Below, piece by piece: positions 1 to 10,696 of a DNA stretch of 64,000 nt. The translations under genes were made by a program, and so were the position numbers. The notes beneath the pieces were generated by a model that searched no databases, was not told where the DNA came from, and was given only the letters and a program-made list of their open reading frames with translations. This DNA comes from Adiantum capillus-veneris (lineage: Eukaryota; Streptophyta; Polypodiopsida; Polypodiales; Pteridaceae). Positions within the stretch are counted from its first letter, which is position 1. Every line of letters begins with the position of its first letter. The DNA is taken from assembly GCA_014529385.2 (NCBI GenBank), contig CM043962.1, positions 48,115,598 to 48,179,597 of the forward strand. The letters are read 5' to 3'.

Positions 1-263
1 GTCCATGGCGTGTTTCTTGGCATGCCCATCATTGGGGTAGGCATGGTAGCCGTGGTGTCATCAAGGGAAAGATGAGCTAGACTTGGAAAAGTAAAGCTAT
101 CACTTGTGGGTTCAGATTGCACTGAGACCCCTGGCGAAACAACATATGGGGGATCCATCGGACTTACCGAGGGAGTCTCCATTTGTGATAAGGTTGGTTG
201 TTTAGCCTTCCCTGTATCCAAGAATCTCATGAGACCCGTTGAAGGCATGTGGATTCCCTTGTT

Positions 264-1151
264 CTATCTCTCTAGCTCAATAACCCTATGGATGACCTCA
301 CAAACTCTTTGTTGTTTATCCTCCACACTAGTAGCACCCGTTGTGGACTGTAGGACATCTAACCAACCCACATGATAGGTGTGACCTGTGTATAGGTCGG
401 TTAGAGTGTTCGTTTGTAGTTCGTACTCCCAGTTCTCATTTAAGAACGCTCCATCTAAGCTTGAGGTGCTAGGGGTGTCCTTTGAGCTAGATGCAATGTG
501 GCTCTCTATGGGTTGACCCTTAGTGGTCGCTAATTCAGGAGCACTCGATTGCTCTCCTAGCAAAGATATTGACATAGGGGCTTTCGATTTTAACTCTCTT
601 CGTTGCTCCGCCTTGCGTAAGCTCTCGATTTCCTTTTCCCTAGCCGCAATGATATATCGCTCAACCTCTTGCACTTCGGCAAGGCTTCTACCATCAGGTA
701 ATATGACCTCGGAGGAGAATAGCTTTGAAGAGTCAGGGGGTGCAGTGAATGAAGTATTCATGTGCACACTCTCTAAGAGCATGGGGTCTACGTTGGTCAT
801 GAATGACGAATTTACTTCCCCACCCCCCTCATTTACATCATTAGCTCCATGTTCAAAGCGAGTGGCTCTACTAAAGGTTTCCTTTAAGCGGGTAAGCACG
901 CTCAGCCCAAACCGTGGACCCATGGCATGCATGTCTTGGCTTGAGCTATTGGGATTAGGCATTGAGAAACCCTCCATGATGTCGTAGTCAGAGGAAGAGT
1001 CACTAGATGCTATATGTGGGTCCTGAGTGGTACTATCTTGGGTTCCTGCTGAGGGCCTAGAGCCTAAGGTAGAGGAATAATGAGAACTCGCGTAAGTTGA
1101 AATGCTCGCTAGTTGCTCAGCCTCTAGCACACAACAAGAGTGCAGACGCAT
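264..1151 (-). CDS. LTR retroelement first ORF, unrecognised product
   Basis: The open frame runs from about 1202 to a TAG at 264, and the first ATG is at 1151. After the TAG the same frame stays open to the window edge (position 1), so the stop is probably a lesion in, or a readthrough site of, a longer protein. The product is Ser/Thr-rich with a charged helical stretch near its middle (EVERYIIAAREKEIESLRKA) and an aromatic segment near the end (NENWEYELQTNTL). I recognise no domain. It lies directly downstream, on the minus strand, of a retroelement primer-binding site at 1897-1920, so I infer it is the gag-position or extra ORF of an LTR element rather than a host gene. No reverse transcriptase is visible in the window for this element. 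Confidence 0.5.
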   Translation of the reverse strand: MRLHSCCVLEAEQLASISTYASSHYSSTLGSRPSAGTQDSTTQDPHIASSDSSSDYDIMEGFSMPNPNSSSQDMHAMGPRFGLSVLTRLKETFSRATRFEHGANDVNEGGGEVNSSFMTNVDPMLLESVHMNTSFTAPPDSSKLFSSEVILPDGRSLAEVQEVERYIIAAREKEIESLRKAEQRRELKSKAPMSISLLGEQSSAPELATTKGQPIESHIASSSKDTPSTSSLDGAFLNENWEYELQTNTLTDLYTGHTYHVGWLDVLQSTTGATSVEDKQQRVCEVIHRVIELER

Positions 1152-1896
1152 GTGCCTTTGGCACCCTACAAGCGTCGGTGAATAACCTCGAAAATTAATC
1201 ACTTACTTTTTTAGGCGTTCGTTTTCACTCGTTTTTTGATGTTTTTTAATGTTTTTCAATGATCGGTTTTTGGATTAGAGTGTGTGATAACGCAAAACAA
1301 GCGTATTGCTTAGGGGGTTGTGGTCTGTTTTACAGCACAGCATTCGGTTACCCGAAGCTCCGTTGGTCCTCAAAAAGGTCGATTTTTCCCTACGTGTGAT
1401 GTTAAAATACGTAATTTTAAAGGGGGACTGAGGCCTGAGCCTGAGCGTGGGCTTGGGCTTGGGCCTGGGAAATATTCCCAAGCCCGATCCTACCTTTAAT
1501 TTTTTTTATTTTTTTATTTTTTTTTGGGATAAGCCAGTCGCGGCCGCGCAGTGCGCACAAGCACACACACACCTAACCTACCTACTACAACTAATAGAGC
1601 TACTATTACAAACTAACACACTACTATAGCAACTCATTAGCTAACAGAACTACTTAATGTACTTTACACAGAACTAACATTATGGATCTACTACCTTAAT
1701 TTCTAACACCTTATGACAGAGAAAAGACCTTATGAACAGAAAAAACACAGTACCTTTCAATACCTTATTAACAAAACAATACACAGCAGCAAAACAAACT
1801 CCTTCTCAACATACACACCTTCCTTCTCTACCTTTCCTACATCTGAAATTGCACCACAACGCAGCACAGAGTGCCTCTTGAGCTTAGTGCAGGGCG

Positions 1897-1920
1897 ATTC
1901 CCCGGCAACGGCGCTAAAAA
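1897..1920 (-). promoter_or_regulatory. Primer-binding site of a minus-strand LTR element
   Basis: Read on the minus strand the site contains GCGCCGTTGCCGGGGAAT, the primer-site type seen in many plant Ty3/gypsy and large non-autonomous LTR elements (usually TGGCGCCGTTGCC). It abuts a CA end at 1921, so the LTR is to the right and the internal region, with the ORF below 1151, is to the left. Confidence 0.7.
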
Positions 1921-2158
1921 TGTGGGCTTCTGTCGCACATATCGAAGCAAGGGCCTTGCCTAGCACTGTGTGCGAGAGCCACAGATGGCTCCAAGCATGC
2001 AACTAGCCTAAACTAGTAAGCTCAAAGATGGCGATGGTGTGTCACTCACCTCTCTACGCTTACTATCGTGGAGAATTCCTCATCACGAAAAAGAAGGAGC
2101 CACCGCTGCACCGCGCTCAACCGCTTCACCGCCGCCGTGCCGTCGTTGCAATGCTCGA

Positions 2159-2219
<61 letters not shown>

Positions 2220-2640
2220 ACACACACACACACACACACACACACAAGGAGATGATGAAGAAGAAGAAGATGGAGATGGAGCAAGAGCACTCTTCAATTG
2301 CATAAATGAAAGAATGAGAGATTTTTAGGTTTAGGTGACTTTTATATGAACTCGCCCCATTCACACGGGCGCCCATACTTAGCCAACTAACCCTTGAATG
2401 TTCATGTTGGAGTGCACCTCTCTCATCGGCGATCACTCTTACCCTTTTCCTATTGGACCGACAAACCCGGTCCCTGACTCTACCAAATAAATAATACAGA
2501 GTTTGTCGTAGGTGATAGGAATGTGCGTGAGGGTTAACAAGAAACAAGGCTAATCAAAATGCCAACAAAAAAAGGTGCAACTCATCACCTTCTCTGCTCC
2601 TGTCCCTGTCGATAAAAAAGGGAAGCTCAATGAGCTATCC
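1921..2640 (-). mobile_element. LTR (5' LTR of the minus-strand element)
   Basis: The internal edge at 1921 ends in CA when read on the minus strand, immediately before the primer site. A TATA-like ATATAAAAG lies on the minus strand near 2338-2347, consistent with an LTR promoter. The LTR contains (TC)n and (CA)n microsatellites. The outer edge cannot be fixed without a second copy, so 2640 is approximate. Confidence 0.5.
2163..2246 (+). repeat. (TC)n then (CA)n microsatellite
   Basis: About 26 TC units are followed by about 14 CA units. Open frames through this stretch are artefacts of the repeat. Confidence 0.98.
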
Positions 2641-2655
2641 AATGCACAAAGTGTA

Positions 2656-2996
2656 AAGGGGGGGGGGGGGTTTATATAGGCCTAATAATGAGACTATATT
2701 GATAAAACGTTTAAATTTGTGAATGTTTGGAAATGGAACATTAAGGCTAAAAATTGGAAGGTGGGGGTGGGGCTCATCCCACATGCCTGCTCAGCCAAGT
2801 TGCCAAGATGGGCGGGGGGGGGGGGGGTATATAGGCCTAATAATGAGACTATTTGATAAAATGTTTACATTTGTGAACGTTTGGAAATGGAACGTTAAGG
2901 CTAAAAATTGGAAGGTGGGGGTGGGGCTCATCCCACGTGGAGCCTGCTCAGCCAAGTTGGTGAGATGACCGAGGGGGGGGGGGGGGGGGGGGGGGG
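2656..2996 (+). repeat. G-tract minisatellite, ~158-bp unit
   Basis: Two near-identical units of about 158 bp each begin with a run of 13-15 G followed by TATATAGGCCTAATAATG. Each ends with a segment about a GGTGGGGCTCATCCCAC box. A third, longer G run (about 24) closes the array. No coding potential. Confidence 0.9.
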
Positions 2997-4854
2997 TCGA
3001 AAGAAAATGCAGCCCATTTTGCCGTGCATTGGCATGCCAGACTAGCTGAGCTGCCGTGCCGTTTGAACATCGTCTTCCAGGTGCGAGGGAGCCATTGGTC
3101 TACACGTCTTGCATATTTGGCTGTACAAGAAAAATAGAGCTTGCCTCATATGATGACATTATCTTTCCTTGCCATTGTCCCAGATACCCTATAGCTAGCC
3201 TCTTTTTTTATGGTGCCAACAAGATGGTCTTTGTGAGGTTTCTTACCCATGGCACTGTTTGACAGTGTCCCACCTGATCCTAAGGTGCCAATAAGTGCAA
3301 TTCCACCCATGTTGGAGCCTCCTTGGTTTGGAGTCGTTTCTAGCTGCTGACTATACCAGAAGGCACTTTCAAGGGAGGATCGTAAAAAGCATGCATCACC
3401 ATCTTCTTCTCTTGTTTTGAATTAGTGCTTTGTATGCATGAAAATGATTGTGATAGTTATCTTTGTCATAAGTTGTATCTAGCTTTATCAAGAACTTTTG
3501 AGCATCTTGACACTTTTTCCCAAACCATCTCTTGTGTGACCTATCTTTGTTGATGTCTTTGACATGATTTATGGCAATTGACACAAGAACAAATAACTTT
3601 CTCGAAAGCTTTTTTATTTAGTTTTCAATGTTGTACACATCATGACTCATGGGTCAAACTTCTTCTCTTTCAATACATGATGTTCCCCTTTTCTCATGTG
3701 CCCTTCTAAAGCATTTAGATCTGCAAGAGAGCCTTTACATTCTTTGACTTCCCCCTCAAGTTACATATGACATATTGATTGCATTTCAAGTATCCCCTTG
3801 AAATGCTCATTTTCAATAAGAATAACCCGTAGCGTGCCATTCTCCATTGCAAGTGCTCATAAGTCTTCACCTTGCTTGTTTATGATCTTTTGCAATGATA
3901 CAAAGTATACCATAATCATGGTTTTTAATGTTGTTGGTGAAGTGATTGTGTTGTTATCTCCATCCTTAAGAGATTTTGGATCATTTTTCACAATGGTTGG
4001 TTGCAGATCTTAGTAATGAAGAACCCTTGTGTCAGAAGAGACATTGTATGCAAAGTAGAACATGGGTATCATGTCACGAGGGAAGTTTTAGAGAGATTTT
4101 CCTAAAAAATAGTCACGTTGCTAAAAGCGCTCATGAAATAAACCGCAAATCCTAAAGCAAAAAGCAACATGAGTGGTTGAATAAGCCTCGAGCAGAATAG
4201 CGGACCAAGAGCACATGAGGAGCAGTCCACCAAGGATAGCCTCTGTTGCTTTGTGTACGGGTGTCATGCTGCATGCATGAACATTGGAGAACTTTTGGCC
4301 ACAAAACAAACTTCAAAGTCGGCTGACATTGCTTGCCACAAAACAAACTTCAAAGTCGGCTGACATTGCTTGCAGTGTCGAGTTGATGGTAGTAAATTAG
4401 TCCCCACTACCATCTTGAGAGATGAGGGTTTGAGATTGGCAATTGAGCGTTTGGGTTGTTTGGAATGCGTCTAGGACTGTTGGCTGAGTGGTTGGGGATG
4501 ATAGTAGCAAAGCAAAGATAGCCAGTCTAGGAATTCATCAGCTACCATGAAACTAGAGTGGAGCTCCTATGGTGACTCGGAACAAGACGTGAAGTTCTTG
4601 TTGTTGAAAGTAGGAAAAGAATGTGAATGTGTAGTTGATGCCGAAAAAAAGAACTAGGGTCACGAGAAAGGGGCCGCTATTATCATTGGATGCAACAAAA
4701 GGACTCCTTCTCAACAACTTGGATTACTTTTATTAGTGTTTTCAATGATTCTAGTCACTGAGGTCCAATGTATGAGGGCCAAATTATTTTACGTAGCATG
4801 AGCCACATTGATAAAGCTTCTAAGGCTACAATCATGAATATTTAACTGGACTCA
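2997..4854. other. No gene seen; contains a 37-bp tandem duplication
   Basis: AT-rich sequence without a supported gene. Its only clear structure is a perfect 37-bp unit repeated twice head to tail (4298-4334 and 4335-4371), beginning GCCACAAAACAAAC. Confidence 0.7.
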
Positions 4855-6890
4855 ACACACACACACACACTGTATCACAAAAAAAGCCCCTAGCTTATAA
4901 TGACATTTAAAAGGCCTCACTTTAGCATGGGACTTGGCCCGTCCAGTATACTGGAAATACGTGTTTTTTGAGTGGTTTTTCACCCTATGGCATTACTGGC
5001 CGTGAAATCTCTAAGACTACCTCCCCTGCTACATGGGCGGCCGTGAAGGCACTAGGGTTACCTCCCCTACAACATGGGCGGCCTCGCTGTCTTCGAGGAG
5101 GAGTCACTCCACTCACACCGATCCTGCTCATCACAAAGGACTGACGACCCAACACCCTCCTCTATATAAAGAGGTGAGGGCGCGCCTCTACCCCTCACTT
5201 AGCATTAAATGGTGTTCTGCTAAGATCGTGTTTCTTTTTTTCACTAAAGTATGGAGCTCGCTACAACAGTAACTCAGGTTGGCCACTCTATCTAGACATA
5301 TTTCGTTGCAGGTTTTATAAAATAGGAAAGAGAAAAAGGGGAGCATTTCTGTAAATGATGCTAGTTCTTAATATTTTGGTGTGCATAAATTTTTTGCTAT
5401 GAACCTTATGATGGTCCCTGTTGGACTATGAATGTATATGGTATTACATCATGGTTTTTCCTTCCACAGGGGTTTTCGAGCTACTGTTTTAATCTGCCGA
5501 TACTGGTAAAAATAAAGGGGTGTGTGGTAGCCACTCTACTTTTTACATTAGCTTTTAGAAACTATTCTATTGCCGCTGGCATGACTCTGTTGACTGAATG
5601 TCGAACTTACCTTGGTAGCTTGAAAAAAATCTGAATACTGCTCGATTTTTTCACTATCTCTTCTCTCTGAGAATCCTGATTACTGGAGGGCTATGGATAC
5701 CTACATATTTTAAAAGGTGTTTATTGAGCACTGGTTGGATTTGGTGCATGATGATGTTTTTATGTCCTATTATACTCTGATTTTTTTCGCGCACACCATT
5801 AAGGTATGGTACCCACTATGGCAGTTCTTGGCCTACACACATTTTGTTACAGTTTTTCAGAAAAGAGGAAAGGAGGCATTTTTGTAAATAATGCAAGTTT
5901 TTATTGTGGGTCTGTATACAGTTTTTGCTCTGAAACCTGATGGCCCCTATTGGATGGTGAGTATATATGGTATTACAGCATGATACCCGAGTGCACACTA
6001 CGGCAATTCTTGGCGTGTACTTTGGTATGGCTAGGAGGAACAGTATTGTTTTTCCATTCACTAAACCAGTTCTTACTCCAGTTACAGCTTTGATTATTGC
6101 TACGATGCTTGTAATTTTAAAAAATGTTCTTTTTTCCATGGAAACTTCATAGATCTGGAATAAGGCCTAGTGTTTAGCAGATGCCCCTTTATATTTGGAT
6201 GGCTTAAGTACAGTATATGGTAAATGATGTACAACGTAAGGGATGATTTGGGGATCATTCACTGTAATAGATATCTATAGAACCTAGTAGCAAGTTCAAA
6301 CGAACTAGAGATATTTTTTATTAAACATTTTTTTAGCTTTCATAAACTGATGAAAACGGTTTAAACAAAAGAGGGGGATTCTGACACTTGGATTAGAAGG
6401 AGTGATGACCTTCTAATAAAAAAATGATATTCTTTTACTAAAGGAACTTTGGGAAATAAGAGAAAATATTTGTTATATAATAAATACTTTGGACAAAAAG
6501 CTTGTGAAGTTCTAAAAAATAGTTTGTAAGATGGACATGGATAACAATTGGTATAGTCTATTGATACCTGTAAAACACATCCAAGGCTAACTGAATTGTT
6601 GTTTTGTTTGGATGGATGTAAGTAAGGACTCTATCATATCTTGGAAAAGTTTTTTTTGGCTTTGGCAAGTTGTCCACCACAGATTACACATACACCTACT
6701 GCAAGGAAAGTTCTTATGTTAATTGCATACTGGAATGAGGCTTCATTCTCACAAACATTGTACAAAGATAATTCTAAGGCTGAGTTGTTTTTGTACTTAT
6801 CAGTTCCTCTTTTCTAAAGCCAGCTGTCTTTTGAATGTAAAAAGTTCAATTATGTCGTATTACTTATGATAGAATAGCTACACACACATC
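4855..6890 (+). repeat. Left direct repeat (pseudo-LTR) of Penelope-like element
   Basis: This segment is repeated in the same orientation at 10697-12650. Both copies begin in a (CA)n tract followed by GTAT(C/T)ACAAAAAAA. Both keep the same TATA region, the same internal landmarks (for example TACTTATGATAGAAT near the end), and end in CA-rich sequence. The left copy has about 75 extra bp just after the CA tract. By eye the copies are well above 90% identical. They flank a region with a Penelope-type reverse transcriptase, so they are best read as the pseudo-LTRs typical of such elements. The ends are not TG...CA, which argues against an ordinary LTR. Confidence 0.75.
5158..5172 (+). promoter_or_regulatory. 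TATA-type promoter motif in left repeat
   Basis: CTCTATATAAAGAGG is a canonical plant TATA context. It is kept in the right repeat at 10932-10946, with complementary flanks (CCTC/GAGG) that could form a hairpin. It is a likely internal promoter of the element. Confidence 0.5.
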
Positions 6891-8995
6891 CTAAACATAA
6901 GGTTTTTTCATTCTTTGAAGAAACCGGGATGCTGGCTTTGGAAACTAATTCTGAAACTTAGTGCTATGTTGGACCGACAGTCTATGATCCCTTGACTGGT
7001 TGACTGGTGTTAGGTGGTCCTTCACTAGACTATGGTTCTAGTCTCCTACCTACGGCTATTATAGTCCTTAACTTTGCCGGTTTAAGTTTTGCAAGCCCAA
7101 TCTACTATAACTAATCAAAGTGTTTATACATTTCCTTTCAAGACCAGACACCTTTTAGAATGACAGCCCGCATGACACGACCCCGAACATCATACAAAGA
7201 TTCTTGAACAGATTAAGTTATACCTTAAAGACCATAGACCAAGGGATGCCTTGGCAGTTAGAACTTGACCTTTCCTTGCTAGAAAGGACAAAGATTGTAT
7301 TATCTACTACAAGATGTAGTCATAACCGTACTTAACTGTTTTTGGATGTATTGGAGACCCTTGCTCTTTCACAAGGATTGGAATTGACCTCTGAGCCCCT
7401 CTCGGTGGCCACATCCCTTGTACTCAGATGTATTAGCAGTTTGGATGCATCTCAACTAATATATGACTTAGCTCTTGCGTCATACAAGAAAATGTCTATC
7501 TTACACATGTTGTCATTTAATGATTGGGTCAAGGTTCTGGCTACCTTAGACAAAGACTCCAAGAAAGGGGTAAATTTAATCTCTCAGTAAATACCCCAAC
7601 ATCCCATACTCTCTATACAATACCAACAGGAGCTTGCTGTATTTTCTTCTTCTGGGGCCGATCTTTCTAACTTTCTGAAGAAATTATGTGGCCTCAATCC
7701 TTTTTTTATCAGTGCCCCGACCACCCCTGTTATCCCACAAACTGGTGGTATCTTTTGTAGGGATAGTGCAACGCTTGAAGCCGTCAAAGAATTTTAGATT
7801 ACTCTTTGTTCCCTCAATGACTCCAACCTTTTGGAAATGGTGCCAAAAATCTCTAAAGTTTTTCCTTTCCTACTAGTTAGGCAGATTGAAATTGAGTCTT
7901 TTGGGGTGGACCATCAGCTTTGGGTCCTACCCAACAAAGCTTTCTTAGCACCTATTTTAAGTGAAACTTGGGTTTACCTTGCCAACCTTTGGAGGACTGC
8001 GGACTCAAAATCTTAAAAGGTGGACAATTCCTTGACAAAGGAGAACTCATCAAAGCCCCTTTAACCTCAATCTCATTGACCATTCTAAATGCCCTTCCAA
8101 TATTGGCCTCTACATTTGTACAAAAGGGAACATGGAGTTTTCTAAAAGAAACCCAAACTTCTACACTGAATCCATTTGGAATGTTTTCAGACCTTATATT
8201 AAATGTGCCTGCAGATTTCTTGACCCCAAAGCTTCTTGTGAAGCCAGCATCATGTGGTTCCATCATGCCATTTGGTATACTCTCAACCATCTTGACCTAC
8301 TCTTCTCTGAAAAGCCCGTGGATTTTCATCTCTCTTATTTGCTCCTGGTTAGGCGGTCAAGCTAAACAGATCGTTATTGCTCAGATTGCCTCTAACATCT
8401 TTCATGGGCTAATGCTGGATATCTTAAAGGAATTGAAATCTGATGAACCTGGGATCTATCTAACTACTTATGCCAATTAAAAAGGTGTTAAGATCATCAC
8501 TAGCTTACTCAGGCTTTGTATTGATGAAGATGGTTCCCCTGCTCTTAAGAGACCCAATTCTACTCCTAAATCTTTCACTTCTTTCTTAGCTCCTAACTCT
8601 TCCTCTAACCGGGGTAAATCTCATAGCTACACTAGGGGAAGAGGCAGAAACTCTCCCATCAAGAATTTTCTTGAAATGTAATCCTTGCTTCAGTTTGCAC
8701 GTTGCTACAAGCCCTTGCGGGCAAAGGGTCCTCCACAAAGTAGCTCCAAATAAAGGCTTTATCTATGTACACTGTCTTTTCCACAATGAACTTCTCGATT
8801 GGATACAGCCTAAAGCTCTTTTTTGTGAGTGCTTTGACCTACTTTTTGGCAATCACAAATTGCTCAATAATGTACTCATTGGTTGGATATACCAACAACC
8901 CATAAAAAACCTGGTCTACAATAATGATTTTCTTGATAGGAGTCAGTTCCCGAATGTACATGTTGGCAGTTTTCTACATTTTGCAAAAACTTTGA
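6891..8995 (+). pseudogene. Decayed 5' coding part of Penelope-like element
   Basis: Between the left repeat and the recognisable reverse transcriptase lie several open stretches in shifting frames: 7342-7590 continuing past a stop into about 7800-8016, then 7968-8480 and 8671-9141. They have a consistent Leu/Ser-rich protein-like composition. I infer they are fragments of one long ORF broken by stops and frameshifts. No GIY-YIG endonuclease signature could be recognised. The N-terminal domain content is therefore unknown. Confidence 0.4.
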
Positions 8996-9005
8996 TACAT
9001 ATGGT

Positions 9006-10322
9006 ATGCATGTTTGTACGAGTGATCTTAGCATCATTGGTAATGGTACAATACGAAGAATCTTGGCCAAAGGACTCAATCACATACCTAACTTTCCCAA
9101 AACTCCTTATCTTGCTCTATCAACTTTGCTTAACTGTTTAATTGACCTTGTCAGTTCTTTGCGACTCGAGAAGAAAGTCCTACCGGACTTAACAAAATAT
9201 GTGAAGAAATGTTTCTTTCAAAAAATCCTACAAATCCCTAAAAAATGGTTATCCTCTGAAAACTCCTGGTTAACACCACCATTTGCTCTTGAATTTCATT
9301 AAGTAGCTAATGATTGGTTGATCGTTGGGCTAATTGTCCCACTATCATATGCAAAAACTTAGCTTGGAGAGCCGCTCAATCTCGAGTTTCTGGTAAGGAA
9401 TTCATGCAAATCAACACCTCTGTACAAACAGTCACCAATAATAGAAAATTTAGGCTATACTCTTCAAAACACTAAACTACCAGTACTTTTTCCCATCTAT
9501 AAGATACATAAACACAAATTCAGATGGATATTTGACGCTTCAAATGGCATCTTTACTAATATCACCAAAGACATCACTCTATGCCTTGATCTAATATTAG
9601 CTGAGTTTGAGTTAATTTGTGGCTCTAAGCAAAAAGTCTGCCACAACTTTTTACAAATACAATACAACCCCTTCTGGATAGAAAAAAACTCTACGGAGGT
9701 CTCTCTTAACCTCCCTAAACTAATCTTCCATATGTTCTCAGCAGATATCACTCAGTGCTATGAAAAAATTCCTCTTGAAGGTGATCTTGGCCTTAAAAAT
9801 GTTCTAACAAGGGTTATTGAAATGGATTTTTCTAATGCGAGAAAAAAAAGTCTTTGTTACATGTCACTTTCCAATAAACCTAGATGGACTAGAAAAACCC
9901 ACTCCGTACATCCCTTACACTTCAACGAAGAGAAGCTTGCTCTCTACTTTTTTTGGATACTTGATAATTGCAATGTTCTCTCTGGAGGACATTGTTTTAA
10001 ACAATGCCTAGGCATCCTCATGGGCTTCTCCTGCTCTCCACTAATGTGTAATATTTACCTAGCCTTCTGTGAATACAAATGGTTTCTCAATACCATGAAA
10101 AATGGGTGTATAAATCTTTCACTATTTGAACACACGTACAGATATATGGATAACGTGCTGAGCATCAATAATAGGGCATTCCATGAGGAAATCCGCCACA
10201 TATATCCTGATTGCCTGAAAATTGAACCAACTTCTCTACACGAGTTCCCAACATCATATGCGCTTTTTGTACCTCGGTACAATTCCTTAACTTTTCTATC
10301 TCCCTTTACAATCCATGTGTAG
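9006..10322 (+). pseudogene. Penelope-like reverse transcriptase, decayed
   Basis: Reverse transcriptase landmarks occur in order. KGLNHIPNFPK is at about 9070. KIHKHKFRWIFDASNG (the small-residue-rich fingers motif) is near 9505-9550. FSADITQCYEKIPLEG (the first catalytic Asp) is at 9735-9780. GILMGFSCSPLMCNIYL (like GIPMG.S.APL.ANL) is at about 10010-10060. YRYMDNVLSINN is at about 10139-10172, followed by IYPDCLKIEPTS. The pattern RYIDD...NN...IYP..L.I is characteristic of Penelope/telomerase-like reverse transcriptases rather than LTR or LINE enzymes. The stretch from the ATG at 9732 is open for 196 codons. Upstream parts have stops, and the DD pair reads DN here, so the protein is probably dead. 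The assignment to the Penelope superfamily is by motif memory, not by a search. Confidence 0.65.
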
Positions 10323-10633
10323 GAGGCTATGACCAAAAGTTTGTCTGGAAAAGAGATCTTCTGAAACTACCACCCTTGGAGTTCATTAAGAAGAATAGCA
10401 ATCGACCTCACAAAGCCGCTCTGAACACCTGCATCAGCCTGTTTTATCTAATTATCTACTCATCCTCTAGCTGCTTCTTTGCCTGGGAGGAGATAAACAT
10501 ACTCATAAAAAAGTATTGTCTTAATGGATTTAGTCAAAAAGAAATAATCCATCAAATTCTACATTCTCTTACCCAACGTAATTGGCCTGGGTTACACTTT
10601 GACCATAAAAAACTCATTTCTCTTATAAGGTAG
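10323..10633 (+). pseudogene. C-terminal remnant of the Penelope-like protein
   Basis: After the reverse transcriptase frame ends, another frame is open from about 10319 to a stop at 10631. It contains DLLKLPPLEFIKKNSNRPHK and a Cys/Ser-rich helix. The FxKxNSNRP-type segment fits the region just after the thumb in Penelope-like proteins. A frameshift near 10300 separates the two pieces. There is no endonuclease motif that I can identify before the right repeat. Confidence 0.4.
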
Positions 10634-10696
10634 TAGGCCCATTCATAATGGGACTATTATCGACCTATTGTGTTTGGTGTCTGGGACAGGGCGGGT

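Noticed and set aside
2028-2547. Open frames of 75-154 codons through the TC/CA repeat
   Set aside because: They are dinucleotide repeats read as Ser-Leu, Arg-Glu or Thr-His; no real coding sequence.
4298-4371. Two adjacent 37-bp perfect repeats, CRISPR-like unit size
   Set aside because: There is no spacer between them and only two units, in a plant-type genome. This is a simple tandem duplication.
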